DNA from: Stenocarpella maydis
Taxonomy: Eukaryota > Ascomycota > Sordariomycetes > Diaporthales > Diaporthaceae
Assembly: GCA_002270565.1 (NCBI GenBank)
Contig: NQMI01000018.1
Location: 372,001 to 436,000, forward strand
Direction of reading: 5' to 3'
DNA length: 64,000 bases
Positions within the stretch are counted from its first letter, which is position 1. Every line of letters starts with the position of its first letter. A program made the position numbers and the translations under genes. The notes under the pieces are model-generated. The model was not told where the DNA came from and did not search any database. It was given only the letters and a program-made list of their open reading frames with translations. Shown here in pieces: positions 34,846 to 45,622 of this stretch.

Positions 34846-35409
34846 ATGCATGAGTTATTCACTCCGGAGCTCGAGGCAGCTGGGCTGTCCAACAGGAGGC
34901 AGCCAGACGTCGATCCAGGAATGACAATACCGCACTGGAACGCCGCGCCCGCATGGATGGCCCGGCTCAATGTCTCGCAGCTCCTGCCCGTTGTCGCCAA
35001 ATCAGGGGAGTTGTTACCGACAAAAATGGACATCGTCCTCCCAGTGAGGCCAAGTCCCAGCCCAAGTCGTGACGTACATGGCTTGACCAAAACGTTGGGG
35101 GGCCAGGGATTCAACGACAAAGAGGCCAGAGAACCAGGACGCCCGTGCCCTGATGCTGTGTGGTTGGCAAGGTGTAACAACCCAATGGCAGATGACAAGT
35201 TGGCCGCCGGAAGGGGAAACCTCGCACGGTCTCAACCCGGACGAACTCGCCTCATCTGGCATGTGGTATGCCCGTTAGCCTGGGGGTCTCAAAGTGAGGA
35301 CGCGGTTGCGCTAGTCGTGATGCCAACCCCCCCCCCAAGGCCCACGCACGGGGCAGATCTGTTAGAGGACGCGGGGTGGAGGAGGCTGCGGCCACGGCTG
35401 CCTGGGTAG
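34846..35409 (+). CDS. Weak orphan ORF, 187 aa
   Basis: ATG-initiated single-exon frame in the gene-poor region. Third positions are moderately G/C-rich. The start MHELFTPELEAAGLSNRR and a middle VSQLLPVVAKSGELLPTKMD look protein-like, but the C-terminal half is low-complexity. The opposite strand is also open (34779-35198), so chance is likely. No domain, signal peptide or membrane segment. Confidence 0.18.
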   Translation: MHELFTPELEAAGLSNRRQPDVDPGMTIPHWNAAPAWMARLNVSQLLPVVAKSGELLPTKMDIVLPVRPSPSPSRDVHGLTKTLGGQGFNDKEAREPGRPCPDAVWLARCNNPMADDKLAAGRGNLARSQPGRTRLIWHVVCPLAWGSQSEDAVALVVMPTPPPRPTHGADLLEDAGWRRLRPRLPG

Positions 35410-38400
35410 TGCTAGACGGAGATCCTCAAGCCGAGAGATTAACGCATGGGTCAAGGCACAAGATTTCCTCCTGTACTGCGGCGATTTGGCGGATGCCTTC
35501 GCTCTAGAACCACCTTGTGGGACCGGCCGTCCATCTCCGTCATCTTTGTGCTTGACAGTCTAGCTCGGCATGTTATCTTCCCTGCTCTGAGGCCGGAGAG
35601 AGCTGAACTCGGAGGCATGCATAGTCCCTGAAGGCGTGAAACCGCCATGTCAGTGTCGATATCATCTTGCCAGATTTGCACCACCATGCGCTCACAAGAA
35701 CCCGCATCTGCCATGATCGCCCCGCTTGTCTACCGCTCAAGCCTTGCGCAGTTCAGGCGTCAATGCTTGGTACGAGACGTCTGCTTGCATAGGAAAGCAT
35801 GCAGTGGAATCTACCCGTCGGCATGCAACGAGCAGTCAATATCCCGACTGTCCTCGAATCCAGCAGGCTGAAATATAGAAAATTTATGCGGTAGATACCC
35901 CAGGGAATTCCAGGCAACACCCCGTATTTCGATCTTAGCCAAAAACCACCTGAAATCCCACTCCCTAAACCGATCGCGGGAACCAAAAAAGCGCGTTGAT
36001 CCTGCCCTGCCCGGCTGGCCATAGACCAACCGTCCCCGTCGAAGCAGCGAGTAGGATATCGGCTAGGGAACTCTTGGTCAGACTTGTGCCGAGATGCTAA
36101 CCGACTCCAGCCACCGGCGACTCCTGATTATTGAAAGTGTCGAAGGCCTCCTTGAACACGATCGACTTGAGCCTGATCACACTCGCCAGGCTTCCTGGGA
36201 ACCCGAGGACGGCATTGACAACTCTGGCACAAGCACTCTCGGCGATTTCGCTCGGCACAATCTCAACGGCGGTGAAAGCTACCTCCACGGGAGTTTCTCT
36301 TTGGTCAAAGCCGACCATGCCCCTGCACCAGATAGCTCGGGCGATGAAGCTCGCTCAAGAATTGAGTTGAGACATCGCCGTTTACTATAATGTCTGAGAG
36401 CCGTCCAGGAGGCTGATGACCTCACGTTCCTCTGAGCAGGAAGTTCGGATGTTTGAGATGGCGCCGCTATAACCGACGCAGCTTAAGGCCAGGACTTGGG
36501 CAGTCTTTCCCGACCTCGAGCGGGAATCTCCAAAGGCTTCTGGTAGAGCTGCCGCGAGAGCTGGTTTCACAGGCCCTTGGCTGGGCAAACGCGTAGGATG
36601 AGGCACCGAACCGTGGAAGAAGTTCGCGAAAATTATATTCTCAATGACGACAGAGACGAACCTCGTTGAATTTTTCGAAAATTGGTGACGGGTGAGGCAG
36701 CTCGAAGCTGGACTTTGGCAGACTGGCGGTTAAGGAGACCCTTCCGGAGTCCCCTTGCTTCATCTCGGGAGACGGTGGCCCACGGCGTAAGGACGCCGAG
36801 TACACACAACACAAGGAAAATAGACCGAGGCCGAACCCGTGCACAAACCTGCATACGCTGCCTGCCATGACGAAACTCATCTCTACATGGCTGTTGCGTC
36901 TTAAACCTGCACACAGGTTGAGCTTGTAAGCCATGAGGTGTAGATACGGTCGGCATGATCCTAGACCTGACGGACTCACGCGCACATGGTATCCTCATGC
37001 TGCTCGAGTATTGCTGCACTTGGCTGCAAGTATTTATGGGTGGGCGCCAGTCACTCCAGGAAACCCGAGAATTCCTACCTTGTCCTCCTTCTATCAGCTC
37101 TGAAACGTGGAAAATGTACGCGAGTCTTGACATTAAACTTACAATGGTGGAGAGGTATCCCGTAGTTGAGCACCGCAAGGCCTGGTCGGAATATTTGGGC
37201 ATATCTATCTGAATCATCTCGCCCTCGTCGATTTTTGTCCGTCTCGAGTCCCGGCTGGGCCGCCGGCAAGAGTCATGGTGCGGACAGGCCAAGCCGATCA
37301 ATTTGCCGTTCAGGGCCATCACTGAGCGGCGAGGGGGTCCGAACTGCAGTCATCTTGTCTCTCATTGGCGCAAGAGCCCAGCAAATGACAAATGCAAATT
37401 AGCACACGGATCGCGAGCGGTTTTCAGAGCGCCAGGAATGAGCTGCTGCCTCTTTGACGAGAGATGCGCTCCAATGCAATGCCGTGGCCGGGGTTGTCCG
37501 CTTGATCACCAGGCAGGGAGGGGTGAACCGGGCCGACCCCACCCTTGCTGTGCTGCCGTAGTACAAAATCTCATGAGCAGTCACGTGTGTCTGTGGTGAT
37601 GCATTGTGCTGCTGTAGTCACATAGACGGTGGTTCGGGCTGTGTGAGTTGCTCTCAAATCTGAGGCTATTCCTGCCTCGTGATAATTCATAAAGCTTGGC
37701 TGGGCACTCAGCCGTCAGACGCCAAACTTCTGTCTTGCTGGACCCAAGTCCCGATCCCAAAGGTGGTCTGTTCGGTACCATAGCCGCGGGAATGACTAGC
37801 CAGAGTAGACTAGGTCGCCGCACCGATGTGAAGAGGATGATCGAGTCGTAGTGCGGGGGAGGGCGGCACATTCGAAGAGGCTGAGGGCTTTATTGGCAGA
37901 TCCACCTGGGAGAGAAACCAATGCAAGCCAGGAAGTCCCAGGCGTCTGGGAGGGCTGCTAAAATTCTCAAGATCTCAACCCTGTGCAAATCATTCAGAGG
38001 GGGCTTACCTACTGCCTGATCAGACTTAGCTGCTGCCTAGCTTCGCCTCCGGGGGGGGGGGCGCACTGTGTGCATCGTAGCTGACCTGGTACAGGAGTGA
38101 CAGATGGGAGCCTGGGCCGACCGATCGTATACAATGCTTGCCGATAGCCCACTATGTATGTTACAGCCATGACATGCCAGGTGAGGAGGAGGAACATGAG
38201 TTCAGTCGCGGTTCCCTGTCATTCGCGCACTCATCTCCCCGGTCTATTGTGCAGAGGGCACAGCAGCTGTTGGGTAAGAAAGCTGTGCCCACTGCCCACG
38301 GCGGTACGGTCGACTTCCGAGGGATGCAAATGATCGGACGCCGTTTTGAGTTGTTGGGTTCACCGCAAAGATGGGGCCCAGGAATCATTGTCGGTCGGTC

Positions 38401-38570
38401 TGGGGGGGGGGCGTGGAGGGGACACCACCCCGGTGACAAAGCCTTGCGCACCACGCCTCTGGACATTCATTCATTCGTATGCGGGCGATACTTGCCTGCA
38501 TGGGATGCTACGGCCCTGCACAACTTTGTACAGTTCAACAGCCAGACGTGCGTAGTAAGCTGGGTCGCCC
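35410..38570. other. Gene-poor region, possible gene relics
   Basis: Nothing firmly assignable. On -, 36097-37322 has several consecutive open segments in different frames, the longest being 36633-37322. Some protein-like pieces appear, but I recognise no family. G11 (38051-38061) and G10 (38402-38411) runs occur near the right end. Confidence 0.35.
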
Positions 38571-39098
38571 ATGACGGCCACCACAAATTTCAGCAGTTCC
38601 AGGAATTACCAACTGGGAGGGAGTTGTGATGGTCAAGGGTCTGTGCCACAATCCTTGCAAAGTATAATTGATGGCCCGGAGCCTCGGCTCGGTGTGAGCT
38701 TATGGATGACCAACTCCTTATCGCGACGTGTGGCGGACACTGACACCATCCCCGCTTCTGAAGGAGGACCGATTGCACATTGCGGTGTGAGGCGCGCAGC
38801 ATGCCCGCAAGAGTATGGGCTGTCACTCGGACAAGCATGTGATGTTTCCGTTGTCATCGCGCAGGCCACATTGTGGGATGCTGTAAACAATATCCCCTCG
38901 ATCATCGAGTCCTGCAGAGCCCAGGTTGTCGGGATGCAGTGGCCCTCGCTCCTGGTCATCTCGCTGGCAAGGGTATGCTGCGGTGTGGCGTTCACTGAGA
39001 CCAATGCCGCTGTTACCCTACCTCTCGCGCCAGCGAGCTGCATGCCCCGGAGCTGTGTGATCTGGAGCAATTTTCTGGAAATCGGTTCCAGATCCTAG
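38571..39098 (+). CDS. Weak orphan ORF, 175 aa
   Basis: ATG-initiated single-exon frame, Ser/Thr- and Cys-containing, with a mildly hydrophobic stretch (WPSLLVISLARVCCGVAF). The antisense frame 38633-39070 is also open, which lowers its value as evidence. No known domain. Confidence 0.18.
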   Translation: MTATTNFSSSRNYQLGGSCDGQGSVPQSLQSIIDGPEPRLGVSLWMTNSLSRRVADTDTIPASEGGPIAHCGVRRAACPQEYGLSLGQACDVSVVIAQATLWDAVNNIPSIIESCRAQVVGMQWPSLLVISLARVCCGVAFTETNAAVTLPLAPASCMPRSCVIWSNFLEIGSRS

Positions 39099-39604
39099 TC
39101 TCGCGCCAGCCATGGTTTAAAATTGGACCTAGACTGTTCGGGAATGGTCCAATAAGCTCCGTCGGGGCATGGGCGAACCGCGTGGGCTCGAGATGGATGC
39201 TTCATGAGGATCGATGTTCAATGCGACTGATACTGTGAGCCTGGCATGGGCCTGAAATTGCGCAATGAGAGAGAGCTGCGCCCCGGGACGGTGTCATCTG
39301 CTGGTCCGTATGACCACAGACCGGGCTTAGCATTGGCTGGCCGACCTACCTGCGTCAGATCCATGCAGTTTCGCCCGAGGTGAACAAACGAGGAGAGCAC
39401 CTCACTCGCCAGCGGCGGCCAGGGGCGGACGCGGACGGGGAGGAAGAACGCGGAAAGGAAACGTGGTTCAAGGAGAAGACGGAGGCGGAGATAGGCTGGC
39501 CTTCCATTACATCCACTGTACAGTACGTGCATGCACCCAAGAGAGGCCTGCTGCAGTGCAGGTGAGATGTGACGCGGCCAAGGTCTGCAGGTGGTGTTGC
39601 AGTC

Positions 39605-39630
39605 TGGTGGTGGTGGTGGTGGTGGTGGTG
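39605..39630. repeat. GGT trinucleotide repeat
   Basis: Eight or so uninterrupted GGT units on +. Confidence 0.9.
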
Positions 39631-40910
39631 CAGCGGCAGAGTCGGTGCTTTGCTCTGCTCAGGTCGCGGCCTTGGTCCTTTCCAACCGGCTGAGCGGTCA
39701 GCGGCCACACATTTCGTGTGCGGTGGCACCTCGCAACGGGGGCCCTCGCCAATCGACGGGCGGCCTGACCGAGCTGCTTCCCGTGCAGCCCATTGTCAGA
39801 CAAGGTCGACTCTGGCTGCTTCTGACTGTGCAGAGAAGTTGCCGCATGCGATGGCGGCGGGCGGATGATAGGGAGATGCAGTGGGCGGGCTGCATTGTTT
39901 CCGATGACGGTTCTCTTGGGACGTTTCTTTCTTTGGTGGCATGGTCCTACATACTATGTAGTGTAGCATTGATATCCAGACGGCTCATCAGGCCGAGCGC
40001 TAACTCCATGTTATGCACCGTAGCGTACCACAAGGGGACCGCATGGAGGCCGGGCTAGCAAGGGGAGGTCTGCTGCACATCAGTGGGTAACGCCACGTGA
40101 GCTCGCTCTGGCGGTTGCAGACATCGGGATACACAGCGTGATGCCTACCTGATTACCCTTGGGGGTATTTCCTCAGCGTCGGCGCCGGATTCGTGCGCCT
40201 CCTGTGGCCTGCTCCCCGTTGAGCTCTCGTGGCGGGCTCGGCGTTTAGTGTGGTGTAGTGTAGTCCTCGCACAGAGGCGGGAACGTCCGGGCAGGGGCAC
40301 ATCCGGCCCCTCATTGAATTGTGACGGTCGATTGCCTCGACATGCACGGACGTGTTCTCTGAATCTGCAGCCTGTACAGAGCTGCGTGCTCCTGTGCGTA
40401 GTACACCACATACATGGTGCGCCGTGCAACAGCACACATGATCCGGATACGACCTGCTGCACGGAAGGCCCACCACAAATGGGGTTGCTGAGGCGGCCCA
40501 GGGCCCACTCTCGCGAGAATGTCAAGAACGAGATTGGCGCAGTGGGCATGCGCAGGAGCAGGAGCAGGAGCAAAGGCGGAATGCTCGGAATAGGCCAGCG
40601 CCGGCACGAGATTCCCGCTTCTTGTGGCCCCAAAGGGGCCCACCGACAAGAGGGGGAGGCGAATCCTTCGTCCCTCTGGCCGTCGCGGCCAGGCGGTGGC
40701 AGCTCGTGCAGCCGTGCCTCGGGACCGCGGGAGCAGGGACCAGCGTGCAGGAGATTTGCTGCTGGTTGGGCACGGTGGCCGGCCATCTCGGGAAGTCGCC
40801 GCCGCTCTCGTACCGACTCGTGTGTCGAGGCTGCTGGCGGCGTCGAGGCAACAGGCGTGTTGACGTCAAAAAAGGATGGACTGGCTGAGTGAGGCCAGGG
40901 CAAGATTTAG

Positions 40911-40952
40911 CATGGCATGGCATGGCATGGCATAGCATGACATGGCATGGCA
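40911..40952. repeat. CATGG pentamer tandem array
   Basis: Four exact CATGG copies, then CATAG and CATGA variants, then two more CATGG and a CATCG. The unit contains the self-complementary CATG. Confidence 0.9.
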
Positions 40953-41620
40953 TCGCGTTAGCAGATACGCTTTTTTAGTCGAACCCGACAGTCTGGGTCG
41001 GCGAGAGATCTGACAACCGCCCTACTGCGAAGAGGCTTCCTTGACGCCGCTCACCAGGTTCTTTTAGGGTGCTTGCTAATTTAGTGGGAGACAACACCGG
41101 CAGCCTGGTTGCAAGGCTGGCTCACAAGCAACAAGGCCCCCGGGGACTAGGCTTCATTAGCATCTCTCGAGTCACGTCTTTGACGACAGAAACACCTTGA
41201 CCAGACAGGATACTTCCTCGTCGTTGCACTCGTCACGGACCAGCCCGTCGAAGAGAGGGCCTTGTGATTGTGGTGATATCCGTCACCCGCCCATGATTTG
41301 TTTCGAATGCACCAAGGGGCATGGCGTTGACGACCGACAAGACGAGCGGGTGGGAACCGGGAGAGAGAAAAAAGAAGAAACCGGAACTGGCTGAGCTCAA
41401 ACAGCATACAGACACGATGCGCATTGTTTGATTGCTGCATGTTGATCAGCGTCTGTCCATGTCGACCAGGACAGCTCCCTCGGTATCCACCAGGTACGTA
41501 GATGTCTGAGGACGTGGGTAGGGTCCCTACTTTGATGAAGGTGACGGACCAGCAACTGTGCCTGCTTGCCAAGAGGTTGCACCCTGTTAATATCACCCTC
41601 GGGTGGTTGATTCTCCCCGA

Positions 41621-42271
41621 ATGACACAACCACGCAGAGGGATTGGCGTCGAAAACAAGAGTCTTGGCCCACGAGCCAGGGCAGGCAACACAAACCCCCT
41701 TCCGGAAAACAAAATCGAAAATGAATCATTCCATGACAACCTCAGACCGAACGAGGATCCAGCGCAGACGGTGGCCGTCTCCATCCATCCCTTCTCTGCC
41801 GGCACGGACATGCCCAAGACACATGACGATGTTTGCGCCCAGGCAAAGGACAGCGACACGTGTTCGGAGTGGCAAAATGCGATTCTCAGATTCCCATTCC
41901 CATTCCCATATCTGCCTTGGACTGCCTCATTCAAGGCGGGTGTGGCCTCTGGCATCGATCTGCACCACATGGGTGAATCGAATCCCGAGTCGGTGCTCCA
42001 TTTGTCGCGCCTTGACGGCATCACGATTCAGCATGCCAGCAGCCTGCCCAGCATGCTACCCAGCACTAATGCGGCTCTGGCACACCAGGAGTCTAAACCT
42101 CGCTTCCACTCCAATCTCCTAGCGCTGGACGAGGCTGAAATGCAGCCCCGGACTGCCAGATACACCAGGCCACCGCTTGGTCCCAACCCATCCCTCTTCC
42201 CGTTCTCTTGGAACCACAAGTCGCAACAAGCGCGCCAGATCTACGAAACTACCCTTACCGAGAAACTCTAA
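41621..42271 (+). CDS. Orphan single-exon gene candidate, 216 aa
   Basis: This is the best coding candidate in the 31-48 kb stretch. It starts at ATG and ends at TAA, and the third codon positions are visibly C/G-enriched, as in the conserved genes of the window. The product is hydrophilic, with a repeated RFPFPFPYLP segment near residue 90. It has no signal peptide, membrane segment or known domain. The same frame stays open after the TAA as far as 42712, so a readthrough, a missed intron or an error at the stop is possible. Function unknown. Confidence 0.35.
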   Translation: MTQPRRGIGVENKSLGPRARAGNTNPLPENKIENESFHDNLRPNEDPAQTVAVSIHPFSAGTDMPKTHDDVCAQAKDSDTCSEWQNAILRFPFPFPYLPWTASFKAGVASGIDLHHMGESNPESVLHLSRLDGITIQHASSLPSMLPSTNAALAHQESKPRFHSNLLALDEAEMQPRTARYTRPPLGPNPSLFPFSWNHKSQQARQIYETTLTEKL

Positions 42272-45200
42272 ATCGCTCCCTACCTCGCCCACCCTGCCAC
42301 CGTGCAGTGCGGCGCCTCAGCACTGCGCCCACCAGGGGCCGACAACTGCACGATGCGCCGCCGCCTAAATTTCAATATGCCACATATCGAATCCTTGTCA
42401 CACCGCTGCGATGCGGCTGACAGCCTGGCCCCCCAGAGCGAGCAGAGAGCGAGCTACTCATACGCCTCGACAGGCTGGGAGATGTCCACGTGCTCGCGAC
42501 ACCAGGGCTATCTTGCAACAGCCCGAGCTTGTATCCCTGGTCCTGGTCATCAATCTTGCTTATTGCCATGTCTGTCGGCGATAGAGCTTGTCACGGACGG
42601 ACTACCGCATCTGTGGGGGCTGTCACCATCGACACAAGAATCACATGCGGAGTCATGGGTATCAGCAGACCCCGACTTGGCTTTCCTGAGGCCGTCCTCC
42701 CCCTCCTGTTGATCCCAGCCAGCTTTCTTGACTCAATTTTCTTCGAGGCCCGCTTTCCATTGTCTCGGGTTGCCAGAGCCGAGGCGGCACGCTCAAACAC
42801 AGCTTCTGGCCGACTCTCGGCTACTCCTCACCCTCCCCCCCAGCATTGACCGTACTCCATCGTGTGTGCTTCCACGTATGGAATCATGACTGGGCGTAAG
42901 CACGCCAGGGAACCCCTCTCTGGGCCTCAGCCATGGGACGGCGACTGCATAACAACCTGAAAAACCGGCTGTACAGACTTCCTGAATCAGACCTGGATGA
43001 ACAGACCACGCACGGCAAGATCGGCATGTAAATTCGTCTCGAAAGCCCTTCGGCCGCGTCTCTCTGCCAGCTTTCCCGACTTGATTGCTCAAACCACCCA
43101 AGGAATGCTGTGCCAGCGGAGAGGGAAGAGAAGGGACTCTATTCATGAACTCTTATAGTGACCGTATGGCCCAGCCACTACGCCAGGATTACAGGCTGCG
43201 GTGAAGAAGGGTCGCTGTGCTGGCTAGGAGAATTATTTTCCTCGGCAGAGACCCATTGTCTGTGCTGGAGTCACCGAAGCTCCACCATCGTCAGGCTTCC
43301 AGCGATTAGCTCCTGAACCCCGGTCCTTCCTGCAGCAATGCATCTGGAATGCCATGTCAAAAGGATGGGCCCAGCCATTCTCCCCAAAAGTACGGGCCCA
43401 CACCTATCGGTGCCCACCAACTTTCCGAGGTTAGCGTCGAATTACATATTGAAGATCCCCAAGGATGGGTCAACATTCACTTCTTACAGTGTGGATTGAC
43501 AACGATGGCCGCGCACACTGTCTCCTTTCCTCTCTTAACAGGAGAGAGAATACGCCATCTCTGAATGAGCCTCCCCCCATCCTCGCCAATCTCAATCCAT
43601 GCATAGACGACGACTGCGTAGCTTTTTAGCAGAACCGATCCATTCAGCCTGAGACCGTACGGTATATATTTCCATGATGCGGACATGCTCGGAGTGCATG
43701 CGAAGAGGGGTGGGTTCCGACGGTTGGCCAGATCGATACACTCGTCCTGTGGCCGCCCAGCTCTGCGGTAACTACCAGGATTTCTGTCAACTTGGAGCGA
43801 GTTCGAGGGCGACACACGAATGGGGAAACTTAGTCGTCCACGAGATATACTCTGGGAATGGGGTCGCTCTGGCCAACCATGCCTGCTGCTTGGGCTATCC
43901 GAAGTCCTTCGGGCCACTGACGACTCTACCGTGTACTGCGCAGTGTAACATCGAGATTTCTCAGGGTGGCATTGCTTCGGATCCAGCCAGTCAAAAGGCG
44001 CTCACCTTCGCCGCGCTTTCTATGTACTGCTGGCATCCCAGCAGCTGGAGAAGAAAGGGGGGGGGGCAGCGAATCTCCCTATCTTTCCCAACGCCACCCT
44101 CCCTGCTGCTCAGAGCGTATCGACATGAATGACCTCACCAGCACACCAGCCCTTGCCCCCTAGCCCCCCTCCCCCGAAACTCCCACGGGCAAGACTCGCA
44201 GCTACGCACCTCTCGTGTGTAAGAAGCATTGCGAGGGCAGTTCAGGCTTGTCTGCGAAATTGAACACAGGGACCAGGGTCGATTGGCGGGCATGTCGGAG
44301 ACATACAATTCAGCTGCCCAGAGTCCAAATCGGCATACACAGGAGACATGCCGGGAGATCCCAGCCAAGTGGTGGGCGGGGCACTGGGCTGCGTTGAGAA
44401 AGTTTCGTCAAGCCACACGTCGACCACACCCACCGCGCCCTGGGGGAGCTCTGAGACTGGTTCATCTTGTCTAGCTGTAGGGAGAAAAGTGGCCCCCGGC
44501 CGACGGGCGGCACCCATCACGCCCAACTGCATACCCGTAGAGTCGTCCCAAGACGCACAGCACAGCTACGGGGAGGCAATTGGGAGGCGGCCGTGCCATG
44601 TTGCGTCTCCGGGTGGCCAAAGAGCGAGTCAAGAGAGGACTGAGCCGGAACCGGCGAGGCGACTTCTGAGTCGGCTCGGCAGGAGGAGGTGTCCTCTTGG
44701 CAGGCAAATTGAGACAAGATTCTGATGTACATACACCCACAGGATAGTTCCGTGTCTTGTACCTGTGGTGTGGGAAGTGTGCATTGCATACATAGTAGTC
44801 AGGTCCCATTTCAAGTTTCCGCCTGGCCGGTTGATGGCCAGGCTTGGACTGGGCCGCCGAGGCTGGGTGGTGGGTGGAAGGGGGGACAGCTGTTACCTCG
44901 CCATGCCGTACTGCGTACTGTGCGAAGCCGTACACTGGCTCCGAGGTACCTGGGTACTCGGGACCTTGTGCATGCGTACAGCATATGGGGGGTGTGTACT
45001 GCACGTTATGTGCGTGTGGCAGACCCAGAACCAAGTCACCGTGACAGATCAGCTGGCAGGCGGCTTCTTCCTTCCCAAGAAGGTGGGCATGGATGCCCGC
45101 AAAGCACCCTGGCCCAGCGAGTGTCCACTGATCAGCCGGTATTTTTGATCACCATGTCCGCACTCCGACGCGATGGCAGGGAGGTATAGCAGAAATGTGG

Positions 45201-45580
45201 TGGTTGGGGAGGTGGAGGGGGTGTGTTTGTGAGTTTGCTGGGAGCGGTCCAGTGAATGAGTGTGGGCATGACCAACAAGTAATTGATGGGAGAAAGGATG
45301 AGTGACATGCGAGAGGAGGCATCTGGCCATGCTAAACACAGATAGAGAGAGCGTGTGTGTGTTGTGTGAAAGAGAAGACAGGCAGACCAAGCAAGCCCAT
45401 TGACAGCTGGACCTGGTCCCAGTCCCCAGTCCCTGTCCCTTGTCCTGGCCGTGGTTGGGCTGCTGCTGGGAAGGTGTTGGAAAGGTCTCAGCCCGCCTTC
45501 CTCCGCTCGAACTGTCTGTCGGATGGGGCAGTACCCCACTTGCTTACTTCCTTGCCTCCGTGCACAAAAATTCGGTTTAC
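42272..45580. other. Gene-poor region
   Basis: No supported gene. The frames are short or low-complexity. The 44471-45034 (-) frame of 187 codons overlaps + frames of similar length and lacks motifs. Confidence 0.45.
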
Positions 45581-45583
45581 ACG

Positions 45584-45622
45584 CAGCAGCAGCAGCAGCA
45601 GCAGCAGCCGCAGCAGCAGCAG
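45584..45622. repeat. CAG trinucleotide repeat
   Basis: Eight CAG units, one CCG interruption and four more CAG, open in several frames as poly-Gln/Ala/Ser. It lies about 2.5 kb upstream of the Con7-like start, so it is probably non-coding or in a distal leader. Confidence 0.9.

Larger units (their letters stand above)
39099..41620. other. Gene-poor region with simple repeats
   Basis: Contains a GGT run (39605-39630) and a CATGG pentamer array (40911-40952). Both strands are open for about 200-250 codons at 40145-40903, but the encoded sequences are low-complexity and mutually exclusive. I do not call either. Confidence 0.45.

Noticed and set aside
40145..40903. Long open frames on both strands
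   Set aside because: Mutually exclusive low-complexity frames in GC-rich DNA; neither has a recognisable domain or conserved-looking segment.
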